Shown here in pieces: positions 7,701 through 13,778 of a stretch of DNA of 13,980 nucleotides; within the stretch, counting starts at the first letter, position 1, and each line of letters opens with the position of its first letter. Made by a program: the position numbers and the translations under genes. The stretch is taken from the NCBI GenBank assembly GCA_030592625.1, contig JAUVIY010000036.1, forward strand, positions 1 to 13,980, read 5' to 3'. Origin of the DNA: Spirochaeta sp. GTDB lineage: Bacteria; Spirochaetota; Spirochaetia; DSM-2461. The notes beneath the pieces are model-generated. The model was not told where the DNA came from and ran no database searches. It worked only from the letters and a program-made list of their open reading frames with translations.

Positions 7701-8107
7701 TCTCAGTCGCCGTTGAGCTGGCCCCTCTGGAAGCATCATACCATGCGGATCTGGGTTACTGGCATTACCTCAGGAACAATCGGGAGAAGGCATTGGAGGC
7801 GTTCCGGCAGGCCGCCGACAGGGCTCCCGAGAACCCGGAGTATGCGGCCAATGCCGGAATATGCGCCTATGCATCCGGTTCCTACGATGAAGGGGCCGCG
7901 TATCTGAGGAGGGCCCTGACCATGAGGGACTGGGAAGCCGAGTGGCAGAATGCCCTGGGGCTCAGCCTCATGGCATCAGGATATCCGGACGACGCTCTGG
8001 AAGCCTTCAGGTCCGCATGTCTGAGCGATCCGCAAAGTGATGTATATCCAGCCAATCTGGCCATGGCCCATGAGAGCCTTCATGCGCCGGAAGGACCGCT
8101 GCAGTAA
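4724..8107 (+). CDS. Large tetratricopeptide-repeat (TPR) protein
   Basis: A 1127-residue acidic, all-helical solenoid built of degenerate TPR units. The clearest units are at about 290-335, 660-710 (AYRRAVEIIPESP..., LGDALRQSGEWTEAAELLEKAV), 765-855 (FYRRAAEIDP, ALERALKIKPSNP, AEDAEHLYRDVI) and 1005-1105 (LGYWHYLRNNREKALEAFRQA..., LRRAL). Such arrays are protein-binding scaffolds and no catalytic domain is visible. From this start there is no signal peptide, so it looks cytoplasmic. The TTG start at 4724 is the first start codon after an in-frame TAA (4718-4720) and has only AAGG, one base away, as ribosome site. An in-frame ATG at 4670, upstream of that TAA, has a far better site, so the natural start may be 4670 with a disrupted codon 17. 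The gene is co-directional with the lipoprotein and DUF4342 genes, and its binding partner cannot be told. Confidence 0.88.
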   Translation: MNRYDLWRFFGFLPEAPEEAYTGDPDQALSSLKSESDPIASLCSIAFRFSRIDHLKEILTAEDWDDSADGLLYRARLRFFRALAENPESPEIRLLDEAAADFRRAADHLSTSREALAGLVRIYALVDGTGAALKALRRLEHSGGRLARPAAAGAYLFLAELPGTEASVHRKYLRRACRHLQRSEYSDEIRLIRLIIHSQLGNADKARRGWADMAKKGSPEAQIHLIRDDINRWTQNRHNESKDRLYGELSDYRRVRPSDPRAFMSEGDLLLAEDPESAQMAWRSALVLDDRYAEVWQRLGDLYKDNWDRGDDNFRTTWLDAASDAYIKAVTLEPLNPLYRLALGIVEREAGRPARAIGTLLGGLALVTDDPTFRRWLAMSWTDLAYSTELSPSARSAAAGRARNEWGRLLTKGYRHPYDIMGLLRSLALEAAGEPEKVSGLEPQLSSLTAELIRVYPRENSADLIGPAEDLIKANLPDNARVLLDRASEYHPEHPGLLAARGAIIRGTDPTESMKLYLDAASAADSGSPEHIDWLLNASDMAVAADRSDEAESIIHSGLVDHPGNPVLVKRLAEKLVSEDRISEVSDLYLNALLRNPDDHNLLEDAVWFTRSIGMQDLAESMLRNALGRNSEDGRIWNQLGVHFMETGWDEVSDSMKPSSLEAAVAAYRRAVEIIPESPVFLGNLGDALRQSGEWTEAAELLEKAVESGSDTGEDAFAVNSLARLEDERSYTAGGSDSSAGDWEKSGHHYRRAADIGDRNADFQRDYAWWLYRERRLEDSIDFYRRAAEIDPTDDSLPYGESACWLEFGNEKEALEALERALKIKPSNPILLADKADMLGAAGRAEDAEHLYRDVILKSEEAAWAWERLAEFRESRAEEAEPPYEAPVLSLDGPECFNADSLITGNRSPIGDRWRRLALKAWDKALKTDPENWKFKARCGAAWMAVGRRDKSRDLLSQAPGHADSMNRLGRLELIDALKLADRNLWNSSKIHLSVAVELAPLEASYHADLGYWHYLRNNREKALEAFRQAADRAPENPEYAANAGICAYASGSYDEGAAYLRRALTMRDWEAEWQNALGLSLMASGYPDDALEAFRSACLSDPQSDVYPANLAMAHESLHAPEGPLQ

Positions 8108-8221
8108 TATTTTTTGTTATCCCGGGGATTTCTTTGCTTGTTTTCCTGGCTGAACAGGATTATGACCCTGGGAGGCCGTGTAGGAAAATTCCCCACTAAA
8201 AAATTCTTTTGTTCTGAGTCC
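8108..8221. other. AT-rich convergent gap between the TPR and PHP genes
   Basis: It holds two T/A-rich runs (8109-8118 and about 8199-8213) but no hairpin strong enough to be called a terminator. ATCCC/GGGAT at 8129-8139 has no room for a loop. Base composition drops here and stays low through the PHP gene. Confidence 0.3.
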
Positions 8222-8890
8222 TCAATGCGTCTGAATCAATACAGGAGTATCAATTTTTAGCGCAGTTATAAATGCTTCAATGCTTTGAATCGGGTTTTCA
8301 AATTTCATTCCGCCCCTGGCACAGTCTTCTTCCTGATGAAAATCTGATCCGCTGATGGGTATCAGGGAATGTGATTTCGCGTATTCCATGGCTCTTTTAT
8401 TTTGTGAATCATGCCGACGGTTACCGTTATACACTTCAAACCCGTGGATATGTGGTTTTTCCCGGGGTATCAAACGTTTTCTGAAGGGATGGGCCTGGAT
8501 GATAACAGCTCCTGTCTCGACAATTGATTCGGCAAAATACTCAATCGTTGAATCAAGTAGATTATCATGCCGGTAAAGCCATTCTTTATTGATTCCGTAA
8601 ACCAAATAGTCATTGGGAGCTCTATTGAATGTTAATTCAAAACCGGACAAGATCACTAAACCTTCACTTTCGCCGATTCTTTTTATCAATTCGTAACCGG
8701 CAAAAAAAAGGTCAATCTTTTCCCTCCAGGATATTTTCCCTCAAAAAATCGGGCAGTATGTGGACAAATGATCGGTGATAATAAGACCCTGGTATCCTGC
8801 TTTTTTATAAAGTGATATTAATCGTGAGGCATTCACTTTCCCGCATGGACTTACCTCAGCGCTATGAATGTGGGGATCGATGATGAACAT
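8222..8890 (-). pseudogene. PHP-domain metal-dependent phosphoesterase, interrupted by in-frame TGA
   Basis: A continuous frame from ATG 8890 to 8222 encodes a PHP-family hydrolase of 222 residues with one internal stop, TGA at 8741-8743 (codon 50). All expected metal motifs are present on the two sides: D-P-H-I-H (5-9) and ITDH (38-41) before the stop, then FELTF (E85), QAHPFR (H134), FEVYNGN (E152) and SGSDFH (D183, H185). PHP proteins of this kind hydrolyse phosphate esters, but the substrate is unknown. The start has an AGGGTG-type ribosome site. Translation could resume at TTG 8689 to give 155 residues, but that piece lacks the HxH motif and should be inactive. No frameshift accompanies the stop, so it may be a recent mutation or a base error. 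The gene is markedly AT-richer than its neighbours, which suggests transfer from a low-G+C donor. Confidence 0.75.
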
Positions 8891-8961
8891 TGGCACACCC
8901 TAGTGTTTTTCTGGAATAGTATCCATTACTCTCGGCCGCTGTACCGACCCCTGATTCCTCG

Positions 8962-8970
8962 TGATATCAT
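8962..8970 (+). promoter_or_regulatory. Extended -10 promoter element for the DUF2868 gene
   Basis: TGATATCAT (TG-N-TATCAT) ends five bases before ATG 8976. Transcription would start at about the A of that ATG, so the message would be leaderless or nearly so. This fits the lack of any Shine-Dalgarno before 8976. No -35 is recognisable. Confidence 0.35.
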
Positions 8971-8975
8971 AAGTC

Positions 8976-10430
8976 ATGGAAATGCCTGAGCGTTGGACTC
9001 TTGGCGATGTTCTGGACTACGAGGTACTCCTGGAAGGGGAGGGTGGTCGGGATTGGTTTCAGAGCTATGGCGGCAAACTCAAACCCAGTCACGTACTTCA
9101 CTCCTGGGTACGGGCGCAGCGTGGTTCGAATGCCTCGACGCTCCCCGGATCGACAGTCGAACGTCTGTATCGCATCGCCACAGCCGTTCTGGCCATCGTC
9201 GGACTGGCAGCCGGAACCGGGCTGGGATGGGGCGTTCTGGCCTATGCCGGGAGTGACCCGGTCAACCTGTTTCTGGCTTTAATACTGCTGGTGGGAATTC
9301 CATTAATACTGACCCTGGTATCGTTGATACTCAACCTTCTCCCTCTCGGCAGCGATCGTTCCCGCCGACTCGTTGACCGGCTGATGAAGTTCCTTCGGGG
9401 GGCGGTTGCTTTCAGCAGACGTCTCGGTATGGTCGATCGGGCTCACGCAGACGCTGTCAACAGTGGGCTTTCCCGGTTCCGGGGGCGTTCGGCACTATAC
9501 GGCGGGTTGGTTCGCTGGTCGGTTTCCCTGCCTGTACAGCTCCGTACCTTCAGTTTCCATATCGGAATTCTGGTGGCCGTTCTGTGGCGGGGGATCGTCC
9601 AGGATCTGGCCTTCGCGTGGCAGACCACACTGAGAGTGACGCCGGAAAGTATCCACGGTCTGGCATTTCGGATCTCATGGCCATGGCGCATCCTGATACA
9701 TCCGCCAACGGTGGATCAGGTGGCCGGAAGCCGGATTGTTCTCAAAGACGGTATTGCCGGACTGAACAACGCCGATTTAATCGCCTGGTGGCCTTACATC
9801 TGTTGTGCAATCATTGCCTATGGCGTGCTGCCCCGGCTTTTGCTTCTGGCTTATGGAATACTTCGACGGCAACTGACCCTGCTGAATCTTACCTTCACCG
9901 ACAGCCGAAGCCGCCGTCTGCTGATGGTTATGAAGGCGCCCCGAGTCGACTTTGTCGGTATCGAGCCACCTAGGGAACATGGGAACGACGTCTCTACGGC
10001 ACCTTTACCGACGTCAATACACAAGTCGATGGCAATTCGGATACTTATTCCCTCAACCCGTGAGGACCTGATGCTCGAAGAATCCTGGAAAGAGTATCTT
10101 AACGGACAGTGGGGTGCCGTGTTGTCGGATGTGATTGCCGTAAGCCTCGATGATGAGGAGGATGCGGGTATAATCGAATCTCTTTCAGGGAATCTGTCCG
10201 ACACGGACGGTATCCTGCTGATCTTCGAGGGTTGGCGCCCCTATACGGCTGCGGTGGGCCTCTATGTCGATTCAATTCAATCTCTATTGTCCCCGGGGGT
10301 ACCGATTCTTGTCGCTCTGGCCGGACGACCGGGATCCGGCTTCTTCATGGAAGAGGGGGATCGCGAGACTCTGGATCAGTGGAAACGCCTGCTGCCGGTT
10401 GAAATCGTGGAATTACGGGAGTGGCGATGA
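8976..10430 (+). CDS. DUF2868 domain-containing polytopic membrane protein
   Basis: A 484-residue protein matching DUF2868, an uncharacterised family that I know mainly from proteobacteria next to DUF3482 GTPases. The N-terminus has WTLGDVLDYEVLL. Predicted membrane segments lie at about 66-90, 95-122, 188-210 and 267-293 (WWPYICCAIIAYGVLPRLLLLAYG). Between the last two is a conserved soluble loop (TPESIHGLAFRISWPW, HPPTVDQVAGS). The C-terminal ~180 residues are soluble, with an alpha/beta look: AIRILIPS, VIAVSLDD, GILLIFEGWRP and VPILVALAGRPGSG, which resembles a Rossmann-like or degenerate P-loop-like fold. ATG at 8976 is chosen although no ribosome site is visible, and ATG at 8982 is an alternative. 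Its stop overlaps the start of the GTPase gene (ATGA), so the two are almost certainly co-translated and likely interact. No function is established. Confidence 0.85.
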   Translation: MEMPERWTLGDVLDYEVLLEGEGGRDWFQSYGGKLKPSHVLHSWVRAQRGSNASTLPGSTVERLYRIATAVLAIVGLAAGTGLGWGVLAYAGSDPVNLFLALILLVGIPLILTLVSLILNLLPLGSDRSRRLVDRLMKFLRGAVAFSRRLGMVDRAHADAVNSGLSRFRGRSALYGGLVRWSVSLPVQLRTFSFHIGILVAVLWRGIVQDLAFAWQTTLRVTPESIHGLAFRISWPWRILIHPPTVDQVAGSRIVLKDGIAGLNNADLIAWWPYICCAIIAYGVLPRLLLLAYGILRRQLTLLNLTFTDSRSRRLLMVMKAPRVDFVGIEPPREHGNDVSTAPLPTSIHKSMAIRILIPSTREDLMLEESWKEYLNGQWGAVLSDVIAVSLDDEEDAGIIESLSGNLSDTDGILLIFEGWRPYTAAVGLYVDSIQSLLSPGVPILVALAGRPGSGFFMEEGDRETLDQWKRLLPVEIVELREWR

Positions 10431-11845
10431 AGGATATCAAAACCGCAGAGGTATTGTCCTTTGCGGTGGTGGGGCACCCGAACGAAGGTAAATCATCGGT
10501 GGTTTCCACCCTGACCGAACGGGATGATATACGTATCAGTCCGACACCGGGTGAAACCGAGCACTGTGTGGAATACACCGTGGAAATTGATCATCAACCG
10601 CTGCTGCGTTTCATCGATACTCCCGGTTTCCAGGTTCCCCGAAAAACACTGAAGTGGCTGGCACGCCGCCCGATTCACGAGGATGCGAAAATCATCTCGG
10701 AAGCCTTTGCATCCGATTTTGCGGGCCGAACGGCGTTCGTTCACGATATCCGCATACTTCGTGCCGTTGCCGATACACATGGTCTTCTCTATGTCCTGGA
10801 TGCGACTAAACCTGTCGGTCCTGACGATCTCGCCGAGATGGAGATACTGCGGCGTCTGGGCAGGACCAGAATGGCCGTCTTGAACAGTAAGGGAGACGAT
10901 TCGGAATTTGAAGAGGAATGGAGAGCCGTTCTCAACCGTCATTTCAATGCTGTACGGCGATTCAACGCCCGGGAAGCTGCGTTCGATGAGCGCATCCGGC
11001 TCTTGAGTGCCCTGCGTCTGACAGATCAGCGTTGGGAGAAAGATCTGGACTGTGTTATTACTGCCCTCGAGATAGACCGGAGGAGGCGTATCAGGCGTGC
11101 CGCAGATATCATCGTAGACCTTGTGCGGGATTGTATGACGAAGACGATGGATGCCCCATTGAAATCCGGAGATGATCGTAAAGAGGTTCAGAAATCCCTG
11201 ATGCCCCGCTATACCGAGTGGCTGCGGCAGAGGGAAGTTCAATCCCAGCATGAACTGCGGATCGAATTCAGGCATCGTCATTTCGAAATGGAGCTGAAAG
11301 AGGATGACCTGGTTGCCCACGACTTGTTTTCGAAGGAAACCTGGCGCGTTCTCGGGCTGACGCGACGGCAGCTCACCACGATTTCCACGCTGGCGGGGGC
11401 TGCTGCCGGAGCAGCTGTCGATCTGGCGCTGGGGGAGGTAACATTCGGCGTCTTCATGGCCGGCGGTGCCGTCCTGGGCGGTGTCTCGGGGCTGGCGGGA
11501 AGTCGTCCCCTTTCTCAGGTTCGGGTCCGTCTGGCTGGGATGAATCACCAAATGGGTCATCGATATATTAAACTTGGTCCGCCCAATGGGGTCCAGCTGG
11601 CCTTCATTCTGATTGACCGGGCCCTGCTCTATCTCGATACGGTGAGTCGATGGGCTCATGCCAAACGGGAAAGAGTTGAGGTTGATAATGTGGTCAGTTC
11701 ACTCCCGATGACCCGCCTCTGGGCTCGAAACAACCAGGTTGTTGTTTCCCGATTTGCCGGGAGGCTCATCAGGGGAAAACGTGTTGAGAAGGAATTGGAT
11801 ACGTTACGAGGGGTGCTGACTGAAGTGATGACGGGCAACGGTTAA
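10427..11845 (+). CDS. DUF3482 domain GTPase
   Basis: A 472-residue protein. The N-terminal TRAFAC/Era-like G domain shows G1 GHPNEGKS (16-23), the switch I region SPTPGETE (38-45), G3 DTPG (64-67), and a non-canonical G4 NSKGD (153-157) where most relatives of Ras have NKxD. The C-terminal DUF3482 region contains a glycine/alanine-rich hydrophobic stretch at about 317-362 (LAGAAAGAAVDLALG..., GGAVLGGVSGLAG). It is likely to be a membrane hairpin or glycine-zipper segment, as in dynamin-like or pore-associated GTPases. The start chosen is ATG 10427, which overlaps the DUF2868 stop as ATGA and has GGAG at 10418-10421. A GTG at 10421 would add two residues but destroys that spacing. It is presumably recruited to the membrane with its DUF2868 partner. 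The biological role is unknown. Confidence 0.88.
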   Translation: MKDIKTAEVLSFAVVGHPNEGKSSVVSTLTERDDIRISPTPGETEHCVEYTVEIDHQPLLRFIDTPGFQVPRKTLKWLARRPIHEDAKIISEAFASDFAGRTAFVHDIRILRAVADTHGLLYVLDATKPVGPDDLAEMEILRRLGRTRMAVLNSKGDDSEFEEEWRAVLNRHFNAVRRFNAREAAFDERIRLLSALRLTDQRWEKDLDCVITALEIDRRRRIRRAADIIVDLVRDCMTKTMDAPLKSGDDRKEVQKSLMPRYTEWLRQREVQSQHELRIEFRHRHFEMELKEDDLVAHDLFSKETWRVLGLTRRQLTTISTLAGAAAGAAVDLALGEVTFGVFMAGGAVLGGVSGLAGSRPLSQVRVRLAGMNHQMGHRYIKLGPPNGVQLAFILIDRALLYLDTVSRWAHAKRERVEVDNVVSSLPMTRLWARNNQVVVSRFAGRLIRGKRVEKELDTLRGVLTEVMTGNG

Positions 11846-11885
11846 AAAAGCCGACAGCATCAGAGCTCCGAGGCGTCTCTCACAT

Positions 11886-12308
11886 TCAAGGTTGTTTCCA
11901 TTTAACACCGGGGAAACGTGCAAAGTCAGTATCAGTAGAATACACTGTACAATCCCATTGAATAGCCAAAGCAGCCAAATGTGCATCTGTAGTAAGATTG
12001 CCGGCTGTACCGGCTTCCCTCAGAAGATTTTCAACCAAATCCCAATGTCCGTCTCCGGGAACAATAGTGCGAACAGGCGGCTGCCTGAGCCAGGATTGGA
12101 TATAACCCGATGCTTCATCCAATGAGAGAGGAGAATCAAATATTCGCAGGTTCGTACTGATTCTGACAAAGCCCAGAATGACAACCCATGGTAAATAAAC
12201 CGGCATCGGTCCCGCAAGACAATCGTCCCACCACAAGCGAATATGTTTGTTTCTGGGAGAATCTGAGTTAACAGCATGAATGAGGAGATTCACATCAGGA
12301 AGAATCAT
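11886..12308 (-). CDS. vapC: VapC-family PIN-domain ribonuclease toxin
   Basis: A 140-residue PIN-domain protein of type II toxin-antitoxin systems. Such toxins are Mg2+-dependent endoribonucleases that typically cut tRNA or rRNA. Visible motifs are the first acidic site LPDVNLLIHA (D5), the middle helix WVVILGFVRIST typical of this PIN subgroup, LTTDAHLAALA (D107) and the last acidic pair STDTDFARF (about 123-131). All usual Asp positions are present, so it should be active. The length is normal for VapC. Its ATG overlaps the stop of the antitoxin gene by four bases (ATGA), so it is translationally coupled and presumably repressed with vapB by the VapBC complex. It converges with the DUF3482 gene across a 40-base gap. 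The target RNA cannot be predicted. Confidence 0.92.
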   Translation of the reverse strand: MILPDVNLLIHAVNSDSPRNKHIRLWWDDCLAGPMPVYLPWVVILGFVRISTNLRIFDSPLSLDEASGYIQSWLRQPPVRTIVPGDGHWDLVENLLREAGTAGNLTTDAHLAALAIQWDCTVYSTDTDFARFPGVKWKQP

Positions 12309-12565
12309 CGTTTTTGTTTAAAACCTGTTTCGTCTTCCATCTCATCAGCAATCTGCCCTAACTTATCAAGGTCATAACCTTGTTTCATTTTTAAGGAGCG
12401 GGCTTGTGTATGGTATTTTTGTCCTGGTGCAAGTGGTGTTTCCATTGCTTCCAGGCCTCGTTGCAGAGTCTGATTCACAAGTGTTTTAAAGGGAATATTT
12501 CTTTCAGCAGCCTTCCTTTTCAGAGTCAGCAATAGGCTATCATCCAGCGTTAAAGTTGTTCTCAT
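12305..12565 (-). CDS. vapB: VapB-type ribbon-helix-helix antitoxin
   Basis: An 86-residue protein. The N-terminus MRTTLTLDDSLL forms the beta strand of a ribbon-helix-helix DNA-binding domain. It is followed by helices with LKRKAAERNIPFKTLVNQTLQRGL (about 15-38). The C-terminal half (LGQIADEMEDE...) is the usual disordered, acidic toxin-binding tail. It neutralises VapC and should repress its own promoter by binding the repeated sites upstream. ATG at 12565 gives exactly the conserved RHH start. It has no Shine-Dalgarno and lies only six bases after a TAATAT -10 box, so it probably starts a leaderless message. Four-base overlap with vapC. Confidence 0.9.
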   Translation of the reverse strand: MRTTLTLDDSLLLTLKRKAAERNIPFKTLVNQTLQRGLEAMETPLAPGQKYHTQARSLKMKQGYDLDKLGQIADEMEDETGFKQKR

Positions 12566-12571
12566 GCACTA

Positions 12572-12600
12572 ATATTAATAAATCAACTGGGAGCCGTCAA
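12572..12600 (-). promoter_or_regulatory. vapBC promoter (near-consensus sigma-70)
   Basis: On the minus strand, TTGACG (12600-12595), a 17-base spacer and TAATAT (12577-12572) are each one base from consensus. The predicted transcription start falls on or next to the A of the vapB ATG at 12565, which implies a leaderless mRNA. Confidence 0.75.
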
Positions 12601-12627
12601 GATGTTTACTGCTTAGCATCAAGATGC
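12594..12627. promoter_or_regulatory. Paired operator-like repeats at the vapBC promoter
   Basis: TCAAGATG occurs at 12597-12604 and again at 12619-12626, exactly 22 bases apart, about two helical turns. The distal copy sits in a perfect palindrome, GCATC-AA-GATGC (12616-12627). The proximal copy is an imperfect version that overlaps the -35 box. This arrangement suits cooperative binding of dimeric ribbon-helix-helix antitoxin and autorepression. Confidence 0.55.
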
Positions 12628-12848
12628 TTTTATGTGTGGATAAAACAGAAACGGCTGAAGAGAGCGACACCAGGACATCCGGTGTGAGGTCGTCATAGAC
12701 GAATAACTTTCGCTCGATTACACTTGGACTATACTGCGGTCCGGTGTCATCGATAGCAGAAAACAGAGCCCGTTAACTCAGAACCGGATACTCGGGTTCT
12801 TACCCTCTTAAAAAAGTTAATGTAACCAGAACCATAATTGGAGGCATC
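12628..12848. other. Leader region of the FlaA-like gene
   Basis: 221 bases without a convincing gene. TATACT at 12730-12735 could be a -10, with only a poor -35 (TTTCGC) 16 bases upstream. An inverted repeat, AGAACC (12780-12785) and GGTTCT (12795-12800), could form a 6-base-pair stem in the 5' leader, but no T-run follows it, so it is not a terminator. GGAGG at 12840-12844 is the ribosome site for ATG 12849. No flagellar sigma-28 consensus was found. Confidence 0.3.
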
Positions 12849-13607
12849 ATGAAAAGACTCATAATCGCAGTCACAATCTTTGTCGCATGGTCGGCATTCG
12901 GTGATGAACAGCTCATCATGGATTTCACCAGTCTGACCGGGGATCCGGTTGCCGGTCAAAAAATCTCTCTATCCCCGGAGACATGGAACTATGAGCGAGA
13001 GAAGTCCGGTTACGATGAGGGCGCAACGATCGATGACGATATCCTGATCGATTCATACACCATCGGCTATCATAATTTACGCTATGAGGGCCAAACGGTT
13101 TTCCGGATTTGCGGCAGCCTGAATTCCGATTTCCCGGGACTTTATATTGAACCGCCGGTGGAAATTCCTGACGATGACGCCTATATCGGGATCGGCATGC
13201 TTCGGGATATCGAACCGATCAAACGGATCAATGTTAACGTATGCAGCCTGGGAGAACCGGTCTACCTCAATTTGGATTTTTCCGACGATCAGGGAAACTA
13301 CTTCATGATTGGCTACCTCCTGGACGGTGTCATAGGAGTTTGGTATCAGTATACTTTCGTTAACCCTTTCTATTGGCTGGAGAGCCGTTTTCCGGAATTC
13401 CTGGTTCCAAGGGTTACCCTTCGGAGTATCGGCATCAGGTCTCATGCTGTAGATGCGTATATGAACCAACGATACCGGGACACGGCGCTGATGACCGAAG
13501 AGGAAAAGGCTGACTATGAGTTTTCGCACCCGGTATTGCATATCGAACAGGACTTCAATGTCCTGATCAGGGACATCATCATCGTTCATGGAGAGGAGGT
13601 ATGGTGA
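12849..13607 (+). CDS. FlaA-like flagellar filament outer-layer (sheath) protein
   Basis: A 252-residue secreted protein. A signal peptide (MKRLIIAVTIFVAWSAFG, likely cut after residue 18) directs it to the periplasm, where spirochaete FlaA proteins coat the flagellar filament. The mature part matches the FlaA pattern as I know it: an early MDFTSL strand, GLYIEPPVEIP (97-107), GMLRDIEPIKRINVNVCSLG (116-135) for the usual GVVKN...KSISVNVYGLN, a strand pair ending in FMIGYLLDG, then VWYQYTFVNPFYW and the closing FNVLIRDIIIVHG (236-248) for the usual YIKDVKV. It is shorter and more divergent than classical FlaA1, so it may be a FlaA2-like or other paralogue. GGAGG at 12840-12844 fixes the start. 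It stands alone, followed by a short frame at 13601. Confidence 0.7.
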   Translation: MKRLIIAVTIFVAWSAFGDEQLIMDFTSLTGDPVAGQKISLSPETWNYEREKSGYDEGATIDDDILIDSYTIGYHNLRYEGQTVFRICGSLNSDFPGLYIEPPVEIPDDDAYIGIGMLRDIEPIKRINVNVCSLGEPVYLNLDFSDDQGNYFMIGYLLDGVIGVWYQYTFVNPFYWLESRFPEFLVPRVTLRSIGIRSHAVDAYMNQRYRDTALMTEEEKADYEFSHPVLHIEQDFNVLIRDIIIVHGEEVW

Positions 13608-13657
13608 AACACGCCTGTTCGGCTAGCGATGTATACCGATGGGGAAATCTGAACTGA
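13601..13657 (+). other. 18-residue frame behind a strong Shine-Dalgarno at the end of the FlaA-like gene
   Basis: GAGAGGAGG (13591-13599) lies inside the last codons of the FlaA-like gene, just before ATG 13601 and GTG 13604. The frame reads MVKHACSASDVYRWGNLN and stops at 13657. Spacing is tight for the ATG and acceptable for the GTG. It may be the stub of a lost second operon gene, such as another flaA paralogue, or chance, since GGAGG also encodes ordinary codons here. Confidence 0.2.
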
Positions 13658-13685
13658 AAAAAACCGGTACCAAACGGCACCGGTT
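13657..13685 (-). terminator. Rho-independent terminator of the tRNA-Asn gene
   Basis: The arms AACCGGTACC (13662-13671) and GGCACCGGTT (13676-13685) pair with one internal mismatch around an AAAC loop. On the minus strand the stem runs into a T-tract (complement of 13657-13663). It begins about 8 bases after the mature tRNA 3' end. The plus side has no T-run, so it does not clearly serve the FlaA-like gene. Confidence 0.8.
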
Positions 13686-13692
13686 CTGTAAG

Positions 13693-13765
13693 CTCCCCCG
13701 GAGAGACTCGAACTCCCGACCTAGTGGTTAACAGCCACCCGCTCTACCAACTGAGCTACAGAGGA
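13693..13765 (-). tRNA. tRNA-Asn (anticodon GTT)
   Basis: The 73-base cloverleaf reads on the minus strand. The acceptor stem TCCTCTG pairs with CGGGGGA (two G-T pairs). The D arm has AGCTCAGTTGGTAGAGC, the anticodon arm has stem GGTGG with loop CTGTTAA (anticodon GTT), and the T arm contains GTTCGAGTC. The discriminator base is G and the 3' CCA is not encoded (the next bases are CTT), so CCA must be added enzymatically. It reads AAC/AAU codons as asparagine. It has its own promoter and terminator and lies downstream of the thioredoxin gene on the same strand. Confidence 0.97.
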
Positions 13766-13778
13766 TCGAACGTAGGCA

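Noticed and set aside
8741..8743. TGA in the PHP gene as a selenocysteine codon
   Set aside because: No stable bSECIS-like hairpin follows the TGA, and Sec is not expected between the ITDH motif and the next helix of PHP proteins. Mutation or base error is simpler.
10493..11659. 388-codon open frame on the minus strand
   Set aside because: It is antisense to the DUF3482 GTPase, which has clear G motifs on the plus strand. The antisense protein is compositionally odd and has no ribosome site.
11846..11885. Possible terminator between the DUF3482 and vapC genes
   Set aside because: On the minus strand a T6 run follows GGC, but only three base pairs (GCC/GGC) can be drawn around a long loop. 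Too weak to call.
12780..12800. AGAACC/GGTTCT hairpin as a terminator
   Set aside because: No T-run follows on either strand, and it sits in the leader of the FlaA-like gene. It is mentioned only as leader structure.
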